Positions 58,104 through 64,000 of a stretch of DNA of 64,000 nucleotides are shown piece after piece. The notes beneath the pieces were generated by a model, which did no database searches, was not told where the DNA came from, and saw only the letters and a program-made list of their open reading frames with translations. Positions within the stretch are counted from its first letter, which is position 1. Each line of letters begins with the position of its first letter. The stretch is from NCBI RefSeq assembly GCF_002844595.1, contig NZ_PJNW01000014.1, forward strand, positions 62,001 through 126,000, in the 5' to 3' direction. This DNA comes from Pleomorphomonas diazotrophica. Its GTDB lineage: Bacteria; Pseudomonadota; Alphaproteobacteria; Rhizobiales; Pleomorphomonadaceae. Made by a program: the position numbers and the translations under genes.

Positions 58104-58791
58104 GCCCACGGCCGGGGCGACGCTGTCTCGCTTGATGACCTGGCTGTCGCCATCCTTTCCGGTTGGCGCATTCACCTACAGTCATGGCCTCGAATGGGTC
58201 GTGGAGGAGGGAACCGTCACCTCGGCGGCGACGCTTACTGCCTGGCTGTCGGACATTCTCCGCCATGGCGCCGGACGCAGCGACGCCATTCTGCTGGTAA
58301 GCGGCTTCCGCGCGGCGGCAGAAGGCAGGGCGAATGACCTCCAGGAGGTGGCCGAGCTTGCCTATGCGCTCCAGCCTTCCAAGGAAAGGCGGCTCGAAAG
58401 CGGGGCGCAGGGGCGAGCCTTCGCCACCGCCATCGCCGATACCTGGGGGGCGCCGTCGCTCGCCGACCTCGCCGGCCGGCTCGCGCCCGACCCTGTCGCC
58501 TATCCCGTGGCGGTGGCCGTCGCCGCCGCCGACCATCGGCTGTCGCTTGTCGAAACCGTCGAGGCCTATCTCACCGCCTTCGCCGCCAACCTCGTTTCGG
58601 CGGCGGTGCGCGCGGTGCCGCTTGGTCAGACCGAGGGGCAGCGGACGATCCGTGATCTCGCCCCCATCGTCTCCGCCGTCGCCGCAGAGGCGCTTATTGC
58701 CTCCCTCGACGATATCGGTGGCGCCAGCCTGCGCGCCGACATCGCCTCGATGGCCCACGAAACCCAATACACGAGGTTGTTCCGCTCATGA
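58096..58791 (+). CDS. ureF: Urease accessory protein UreF
   Basis: The 231-residue helical chaperone couples UreD to UreG and acts as the fidelity factor of nickel insertion. It has the UreF signature [27 protein letters not shown] near 13-39 and a C-terminal YTRLFRS tail. ATG 58096 overlaps the last codons of ureE. The frame extends upstream through the ureE His tail, where it only reads low-complexity Thr/Ile-rich sequence and is not coding. The stop overlaps ureG by four bases. Confidence 0.94.
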   Translation: MTEPTAGATLSRLMTWLSPSFPVGAFTYSHGLEWVVEEGTVTSAATLTAWLSDILRHGAGRSDAILLVSGFRAAAEGRANDLQEVAELAYALQPSKERRLESGAQGRAFATAIADTWGAPSLADLAGRLAPDPVAYPVAVAVAAADHRLSLVETVEAYLTAFAANLVSAAVRAVPLGQTEGQRTIRDLAPIVSAVAAEALIASLDDIGGASLRADIASMAHETQYTRLFRS

Positions 58792-59408
58792 CCAAGACTG
58801 CCAACGGTCCCCTGCGCGTCGGTGTCGGCGGCCCGGTCGGGTCCGGCAAGACCGCCCTGATGGATGCGCTCTGCAAGGCGCTTCGCGACCGCTATGAGAT
58901 CGCCGCCATCACCAACGACATCTATACCCGCGAGGATGCCGAGTTTCTCACTCGCTCCGGCGCTCTGCCGCCCGAGCGCATCGCCGGCGTCGAGACCGGC
59001 GGCTGTCCCCACACGGCAATCCGCGAGGATGCCTCGATCAATCTCGCTGCCGTCGCCGAGATGAGCCAGAAGTTTCCCGGCCTCGATCTCATCCTGATCG
59101 AATCCGGCGGCGACAACCTGGCGGCCACCTTCTCGCCGGAGCTTGCCGACCTTACGATCTACGTCATCGACGTCTCGGCCGGCGACAAGATCCCCCGCAA
59201 GGGCGGGCCCGGCATCACCCGTTCCGACCTCCTGGTGATCAACAAGATCGACCTTGCCCCCTATGTCGGCGCCTCTCTCGAGGTGATGGACCGGGATGCC
59301 AAGCTGATGCGCAAGGGGCGGCCTTTCGTGTTCACCGACGTGCGCCGCAATCATAACTTGAGTGATGTCGTCCGCTTCATCGAAGAAGAGGGTGGTCTCG
59401 TCGGTTAA
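58788..59408 (+). CDS. ureG: Urease accessory GTPase UreG
   Basis: The 206-residue GTPase drives nickel delivery. It has the P-loop GGPVGSGKT (14-22), a Switch-I region [16 protein letters not shown], the nickel-binding CPH (73-75) in [36 protein letters not shown], and the guanine-specificity NKID near residue 148. The C-terminus ends GGLVG. ATG overlaps ureF by four bases. It is the last gene of the cluster; no clear terminator follows before the chemoreceptor gene. Confidence 0.96.
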   Translation: MTKTANGPLRVGVGGPVGSGKTALMDALCKALRDRYEIAAITNDIYTREDAEFLTRSGALPPERIAGVETGGCPHTAIREDASINLAAVAEMSQKFPGLDLILIESGGDNLAATFSPELADLTIYVIDVSAGDKIPRKGGPGITRSDLLVINKIDLAPYVGASLEVMDRDAKLMRKGRPFVFTDVRRNHNLSDVVRFIEEEGGLVG

Positions 59409-59546
59409 GCGCCAAGTGGGGAGCAACTTCTACTTAAGCCATCGGTTTTTCGTTGTTGAACCTGTTCTGTAAGCCAAAGTTAACGGCCGAAGCCTAAACG
59501 GAGATTATCCCGGTTTGTGGATCAATACCGCTAAGGCCAGCAACAA

Positions 59547-61235
59547 ATGTTCAGCATTCACTCCGTATCCGCCAAGATCGCCGCCATCGTCCTCCTGGCG
59601 ATTGCGGGGCTCGCGACGATTGGCTACCTCGGCTACGCCGATCTTCGGTCCGAGTTGATGGGTCAGAAAAAGCTCGCTCTCCAGGACCAGGTCCAGACGG
59701 CCCGGTCGATGGTCGAAGGATTCCGCGATCGCGCGGCCAAGGGCGAGATGAGCGAGGCTGAGGCCAAGGAGGCGGCCAAGGCCGTGCTGAGGCCGGTGCG
59801 CTTCGGTCCCGACAAGAACTATTTCTTCGTCTACGATGCCGATGGCGTGAACATCCTGCTGCCGGGCAAGCCCGAGCTCGAAGGCAAGAGCCTCATCGAC
59901 ATGAAGGACACCAACGGCAAGCCGCTCATCCGCGACATGCTGGCGATCGCCAAGGCCGGCGGTGGTAACTACGAGTATCTCTGGGTCAAGCCCGGCGACA
60001 AGGAGGCGTCGCTGAAGCTTGCCTATGCGACCACGGTCGAAGGCTGGAACTGGATGCTCGGCACCGGTTTCCACGTCGCCGACGTCGAGGCGTCGCTTGC
60101 CGCCAGCACCCGCCGCATCGGCCTCACCACCTTGGTGTCGCTGCTGATGATCGGCGCCCTGTCGTTCGTGGTGGCGCGCGGCATTGCCGGGCCGCTGTCG
60201 CGCCTGACCCGCTCGATGGATCGGCTGCAGGGCGGCGATCTCGATGCGGAGATCTCCGGCGCGACGCGCAAGGACGAGATTGGGCTGATCGGCCGCGCCG
60301 TGGCCCGCTTCCGCGATCTCCAGCGCGAGCGCATCGCCGCCGAGGCGGAAGCCGAGGTGGCGCGGGCGGCCGCGATGGAAAAGGCACGCCGCGACGCGCT
60401 GGCCGGGCTGGCCAACGGTTTCGACCGGTCGTTCCGCGAAACGTCGGCCGGCATCGAAAGCACGGCGACCGGTTTCGAGCGCGTTGCCTCCGACCTGCTT
60501 GCCGTGTCGGACCATACCCGTCGTCAGGCGGAGGCGTCGGCCGAGGCCGGACGCCAGGCGAAGGACAACGTACAGGCCGTGTCGAGTGCCGCCGAGGAAC
60601 TGTCGGCGTCGATTGCCGAAATCGTTGCCCAGGTCGACAAGGCTGCCGATATCTCCAGCGGTGCGGTGCGCGAGACGGCACGGGCCACGGAAGTGATCCG
60701 CGGCCTCGACGAGGCGTCCAGCGAGATCGGCAAGGTGGTGGCGCTGATCCAGGAAATCGCCGACCAGACCAACCTCCTGGCCCTCAACGCCACCATCGAG
60801 GCGGCGCGGGCCGGCGAGGCCGGCAAGGGCTTCGCGGTCGTCGCGTCGGAGGTCAAGCAGCTTGCGGCGCAGACCTCCAAGGCCACCGACGAGATTTCCC
60901 GGCGCATCGGCGTCATCCAGTCGGCAACCGGCGAAGCGGTGTCGGCCACCGGCACCGTCGAACAGTCGATCGAGAAGGTCAACGAGGTCGCCTCGTCGAT
61001 CGCCGCGACGCTCGACCAGCAGAACGCTGCGGTCTCCGAGATCACCCGTGCCATTTCGTCGACGCTCGCAGCCGTCGGCAGTCTCGCCGCCGACATGACG
61101 CGTCTCATGGAGAATGCCGAGGCGTCGGACACCAAGTCGCAGGAGGTGGCCGCGCAAGCGCGGCGGATGCTCGGCGACAGCAAGGCGCTGCAGGCCGAGG
61201 TCGACCGTCTCATGCACGAGATGCGCGCCGCCTGA
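59547..61235 (+). CDS. Methyl-accepting chemotaxis protein with a single Cache domain
   Basis: The 562-residue receptor has a first helix at about 9-29, a single periplasmic Cache (sCache_2-like) domain at about 35-188 with [45 protein letters not shown] and [27 protein letters not shown], a second helix at about 193-213, a HAMP domain at about 214-268, and a coiled-coil signalling domain with tip [27 protein letters not shown]. sCache_2 domains often bind short organic acids or amino acids. No CheR-tethering end. It follows ureG by 138 bases; a role in urea or ammonia taxis would fit but is inference. Confidence 0.93.
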   Translation: MFSIHSVSAKIAAIVLLAIAGLATIGYLGYADLRSELMGQKKLALQDQVQTARSMVEGFRDRAAKGEMSEAEAKEAAKAVLRPVRFGPDKNYFFVYDADGVNILLPGKPELEGKSLIDMKDTNGKPLIRDMLAIAKAGGGNYEYLWVKPGDKEASLKLAYATTVEGWNWMLGTGFHVADVEASLAASTRRIGLTTLVSLLMIGALSFVVARGIAGPLSRLTRSMDRLQGGDLDAEISGATRKDEIGLIGRAVARFRDLQRERIAAEAEAEVARAAAMEKARRDALAGLANGFDRSFRETSAGIESTATGFERVASDLLAVSDHTRRQAEASAEAGRQAKDNVQAVSSAAEELSASIAEIVAQVDKAADISSGAVRETARATEVIRGLDEASSEIGKVVALIQEIADQTNLLALNATIEAARAGEAGKGFAVVASEVKQLAAQTSKATDEISRRIGVIQSATGEAVSATGTVEQSIEKVNEVASSIAATLDQQNAAVSEITRAISSTLAAVGSLAADMTRLMENAEASDTKSQEVAAQARRMLGDSKALQAEVDRLMHEMRAA

Positions 61236-61253
61236 TGGCGGCTCGAGGCCCGG

Positions 61254-61472
61254 TCAGTAGTGCGGCGGCGGCGGTTCACGACCGGCCGTCGCCCGTGCCG
61301 CCAGTTCCATTTCCTTGACCTCGTCGAGAAGGTTCGCCACGAGACGCTTCAGCGTGTCGATTTCCTTCCACTGGTCGGTGACGGCTGCGTTGAGGTCCTC
61401 GATCACCTGCTCCTGGTAGGCGATCTTCTCCTCGAGCGCAACGATGCGGGATTCGGTGCTCTCTGCGATCAT
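61254..61472 (-). CDS. slyX: SlyX family protein
   Basis: The 72-residue coiled-coil protein has the SlyX pattern: ESRIVALEEKIAYQEQVIEDLNAAVTDQWKEIDTLKRLVANLLDEVKEME, followed by REPPPPHY (PPHY is the family's C-terminal signature). The molecular role is unknown in any organism. It lies 12 bases downstream of the YbhB-like gene on the same strand, so the two are probably one unit. Confidence 0.9.
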   Translation of the reverse strand: MIAESTESRIVALEEKIAYQEQVIEDLNAAVTDQWKEIDTLKRLVANLLDEVKEMELAARATAGREPPPPHY

Positions 61473-61484
61473 GATCTCGCCTCG

Positions 61485-61901
61485 TCAGTCGGGGAACGAA
61501 CGGGTGGCAGACGCCTCGCCGAGCGTCCTGCCGAAGGTGGTGCCGCGGTCGCGAGCCGTTGCGGTCCACATGTAGCGGTGCGGCCCGGCTGGCGGGCAGG
61601 GGCCGAGATAGCGGAAAGCACCAGCCGGAACCACCTCTTCCCCGGTATAGGGGACGGTGTCCCCGCCGTGGCGGAAGTCGGGCGCGTTGAGGTCGATCAT
61701 CTCGAAGGCGATGACGCGCGTACCCGGCGGCACGTTGGCGAGGACGAACTCCGGACTGTCCACCACGGCCGGCTGGCCGCTGTCGCAAGCCGGCGTGGCC
61801 CCCCACCGGAAGGACAGCTCGAAGGCGGCGGCGGGCAGGGTCAAGCCTGCCAGCGCGGCGCCGGCGACAAAACATTTCAACATGGCGGTCTTCGCGAACA
61901 T
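61485..61901 (-). CDS. YbhB/YbcL (PEBP/Raf kinase inhibitor-like) secreted protein
   Basis: The 138-residue product has a signal peptide (LKCFVAGAALAGLTLPAAAF) and a short PEBP-type beta fold with AFELSFRWGATPACDSGQPAVVDSPEF, VIAFEMIDLNAPDFRHGGDTVPYTGEEVVPAGAFRYLGPCPPAGPHRYMWTATARDRG. The DLNAPDFRHG and GPCPPAGPHRY segments match the ligand pocket of PEBP relatives. The start is uncertain: ATG 61901 or ATG 61883. Relatives have varied or unknown roles. It is upstream of slyX on the same strand. Confidence 0.82.
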   Translation of the reverse strand: MFAKTAMLKCFVAGAALAGLTLPAAAFELSFRWGATPACDSGQPAVVDSPEFVLANVPPGTRVIAFEMIDLNAPDFRHGGDTVPYTGEEVVPAGAFRYLGPCPPAGPHRYMWTATARDRGTTFGRTLGEASATRSFPD

Positions 61902-62115
61902 GGTCCGGAGTGTGTCATCGCCGCAGCCAAGAGGCAAGCGAGGTGGCGACGGAGAGCCTGTCTGGCCATTTGATCAGCGGTCTCACGCGGCGAACCGATC
62001 CGCACTGTTTCGGCCTTGCGAGAGAGGCTGCAGGGAGAGTAGGCAGAAAGTCTAACCTCTCGCCGATTTCCGACGCGCCGCAGGGCCGCCGGCCTTCTCT
62101 CGGCTCCAGCGCCGG

Positions 62116-63069
62116 TTGCCGCCCGTGATCGCCATTGCCCTCGACGTTCTGCCGATCTTCCTGCTGATCCTGGTCGGTTATCTTCTCGTCCGTTTCGGTG
62201 TGATGAAGGCGGAGGTTGGCGACGGCCTGTCGGACTTCGTCTTCACCATCGCCATGCCGACGCTGCTGTTCAAGACGGTGGCGACCGCGCATGTCCAGGG
62301 CAGCTCGCCCTGGATGATCTGGGTGGCCTATTTTGCCGGCGTCGCCGTCACCTGGGCGGCCGGGCACTATGCGATCACCCGGCTGTTCGGCCGTGACGCC
62401 CGCATCGGCGTGCTGGCAGGCGTCAGTTCCGCCTTCGCCAACAACCTGTTCATCGGCCTGCCGCTGGTTCAGCGCATCGTCGGCGACGACGGCGTGGTGG
62501 CCCTGTCCATCCTGCTCTGCGCCCACCTGCCGGTGATGATGATCGCCGGCACCGTGCTGATGGAGCAGGCCGAACGGAGCACCGGCGGCCGGGCCGCCCA
62601 GCCGGTCAGCGCCGTGCTCAAGCAGGTCGGCCGCAACCTTCTACGCAATCCGTTGGTGGTGGGCTTGGTGCTCGGCTCGCTCTGGCAAATGTCGGGTCTG
62701 CCGCTCACCGGCGTCGTCGGCATCGTGGTGAACGACATCGGCGACATCGCCGGCTCGGCGGCGTTGATCTCGCTCGGCATGGCCTTGCTGAAATACGGCA
62801 TCTCCGACGGCATCAAGCCGGCTCTGGTCACCTCGCTGTTCAAGCTGTTCCTGCTGCCGGCTTCCGTCTACGCGGCGAGCCGCCTGCTCGGTCTCGACGC
62901 TACCTGGACGGCGGCTCTGGTGCTGACCTCGTCGGTGCCGACGGGCATCAACGCCTGGCTGATCGCCAACCGTTTCGGCGTCGGCCACGGCCTCGCCTCA
63001 TCGTCAATCACCATCACCACGGCCGTCGGGGTGGTGACCACCACCTTCTGGGCCTGGCTTTTAGGGTAA
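62116..63069 (+). CDS. AEC family transporter
   Basis: The 317-residue membrane protein belongs to the auxin-efflux-carrier (AEC) family. It has ten predicted helices arranged in two groups of five, [19 protein letters not shown] near 43-61, [24 protein letters not shown] near 104-127, and the second-half counterparts [12 protein letters not shown] and [31 protein letters not shown]. Bacterial members export or import dicarboxylates, malonate or aromatic acids; the substrate is not known here. The start is TTG 62116 or GTG 62125; the ribosome binding site is weak. It stands just upstream of hisC. Confidence 0.9.
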   Translation: MPPVIAIALDVLPIFLLILVGYLLVRFGVMKAEVGDGLSDFVFTIAMPTLLFKTVATAHVQGSSPWMIWVAYFAGVAVTWAAGHYAITRLFGRDARIGVLAGVSSAFANNLFIGLPLVQRIVGDDGVVALSILLCAHLPVMMIAGTVLMEQAERSTGGRAAQPVSAVLKQVGRNLLRNPLVVGLVLGSLWQMSGLPLTGVVGIVVNDIGDIAGSAALISLGMALLKYGISDGIKPALVTSLFKLFLLPASVYAASRLLGLDATWTAALVLTSSVPTGINAWLIANRFGVGHGLASSSITITTAVGVVTTTFWAWLLG

Positions 63070-63169
63070 GGATGCGCTGGAACGGCAGCCCGCGGCCCGT
63101 TCCTGCTTTTCCTTTGCACGGTCGCAGCGCCTGCCGTATGACGGGCGCCGGTATTTTCGAGGCGTTCCC

Positions 63170-64000
63170 ATGTCCGACACTTCTCTCGTGCCTGTCCCTC
63201 GTAGCGGCATCCTCGACATCGACCTTTACGTTCCCGGCGGGTCGAAGGCGGCGCCGGGCAAGAAGCTCCACAAGCTGTCTTCCAACGAGACGCCGCTCGG
63301 GCCGAGCCCGAAGGCGGTGGAGGCTTTTCAGGCGACGGCGAGAAAGCTCGAGCTCTATCCCGACGGATCGGCCACCGAGCTCCGGCAGGCGATCGCCGAG
63401 ACCCACGGCCTCAACATCGACCGCATCATCTGCGGCAACGGTTCGGACGAGCTCCTGCACCTCGTCGCCGAGTGCTATCTGTCGCCCGGCGACGAGGCGA
63501 TCTATTCCGAGCACGGCTTTCTGGTCTATCGCATCTCCATCCTCGCCGCCGGCGCGACGCCGGTGGTGGCCAAGGAGACCGCCTACACCACCGACGTCGA
63601 CGCCATTCTCGCTGCCGTGACGCCACGGACGCGCATGGTGTTTCTCGCCAACCCGAACAACCCCACGGGCACCTACATTCCGATGGCCGAGGTGCGGCGG
63701 CTGCACGCCGGCCTGCCGGGCAACGTGCTCCTGGTGCTCGATGCCGCCTATGCCGAATACGTCCGCCGCAACGACTACGAGAGCGGCGTCGAACTCGTGG
63801 CCTCGGCCGGCAACGTGGTGATGACGCGCACCTTCTCGAAGATCCATGGTCTCGCGGCGCTGCGCATCGGCTGGCTTTACGGTCCCAAGGCTGTTGTCGA
63901 CGTTCTGGAGCGGGTGCGCGGGCCGTTCAACCTCAACGCGGCGGCCATTTCCGCCGGCGCCGCCTCCATGCGTGACCGCGCCTTCGTCGAGGCGGCGGCC
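63170..64000 (+). CDS. hisC: Histidinol-phosphate aminotransferase, cut by the window end
   Basis: The first 277 codons of this fold-type-I PLP aminotransferase are present, with no stop before base 64000. It has [20 protein letters not shown] near 33-52, [55 protein letters not shown] (near 161-174), LDAAYAEYV, and the PLP lysine in [18 protein letters not shown] near 223-240. HisC makes histidinol phosphate in histidine synthesis; a hisC paralogue acting on aromatic amino acids is possible. ATG 63170 follows CGAGG. Gap from the AEC gene is 100 bases, with no histidine-rich leader visible. Confidence 0.93.
   Translation, partial: MSDTSLVPVPRSGILDIDLYVPGGSKAAPGKKLHKLSSNETPLGPSPKAVEAFQATARKLELYPDGSATELRQAIAETHGLNIDRIICGNGSDELLHLVAECYLSPGDEAIYSEHGFLVYRISILAAGATPVVAKETAYTTDVDAILAAVTPRTRMVFLANPNNPTGTYIPMAEVRRLHAGLPGNVLLVLDAAYAEYVRRNDYESGVELVASAGNVVMTRTFSKIHGLAALRIGWLYGPKAVVDVLERVRGPFNLNAAAISAGAASMRDRAFVEAAA

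Overview
The window is GC-rich chromosomal DNA (roughly two thirds G+C) from an alphaproteobacterium, almost certainly of the order Hyphomicrobiales (Rhizobiales). The reasons are the gene set and its pairings: a DUF2794 protein, a TIGR02302/DUF4175 membrane protein, a very large NAD-dependent glutamate dehydrogenase, a single-chain pyruvate carboxylase that resembles the rhizobial enzyme, an acnA/ccmAB head-to-head pair, an argH-lptM-lysA run next to tlpA, and a urease cluster with extra small genes between its structural subunits. I cannot name the genus. No rRNA, tRNA, insertion sequence, prophage or CRISPR array is visible, and codon use looks uniform throughout.

Layout. 1-5.9 kb: a secreted protein cut by the window edge, a peptide-deformylase-like protein that has lost its metal ligands, a DeoR-type regulator, and the osmoregulated periplasmic glucan pair opgG-opgH. 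6.2-12 kb: pyruvate carboxylase, an inositol-monophosphatase-like enzyme, a YihY-type membrane protein and a small very acidic protein. 12-17.4 kb: NAD-glutamate dehydrogenase and DUF2794. 17.4-23.1 kb: aldo/keto reductase, DinB-like protein, and the tesA arylesterase divergent from its usual ABC transporter partners. 23.2-26 kb: Bax-inhibitor-1 protein, GNAT acetyltransferase and asd. The DNA upstream of asd holds a threonine-rich leader peptide and a hairpin, which look like a transcription attenuator. 26.3-34 kb: a soluble PAS chemoreceptor, aconitase, ccmAB and a membrane chemoreceptor. 34.2-40.1 kb: a sugar-acid/mannoside group (2-hydroxyacid dehydrogenase, SMP-30 lactonase, LacI regulator, GH2 beta-mannosidase). 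40.1-42.8 kb: 3-hydroxybutyryl-CoA dehydrogenase with etfA and etfB. 42.9-48.5 kb: TIGR02302 protein, D,D-carboxypeptidase, CobW-type GTPase, and a small unknown gene behind a perfect CtrA box. 48.5-52 kb: tlpA, argH, lptM, lysA. 52.1-59.4 kb: urease (ureD, ureA, DUF1272, ureB, ureC, then an opposite-strand VOC protein, an MFS transporter, ureE, ureF, ureG). 59.5-64 kb: Cache-domain chemoreceptor, SlyX, a YbhB-like secreted protein, an AEC transporter, and hisC running off the end.

How the parts fit together. Much of the window is central carbon and nitrogen metabolism: pyruvate carboxylase feeds oxaloacetate, aconitase runs the TCA cycle, glutamate dehydrogenase returns glutamate carbon to 2-oxoglutarate, and asd and lysA lead from aspartate to lysine and threonine. 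argH makes arginine, and urease recovers nitrogen from urea. Three chemoreceptors and periplasmic glucans suggest a motile cell that meets changing osmolarity. Convergent gene pairs are often separated by clear bidirectional terminators. Several genes appear to start at GTG or TTG, judged from the position of the ribosome binding site.

The observation most worth checking is the threonine-rich leader and hairpin in front of asd. Next are the deformylase-like protein without metal ligands, the CtrA and DnaA boxes in front of the small unknown gene at 48.2 kb, and the MFS transporter coupled to ureE.
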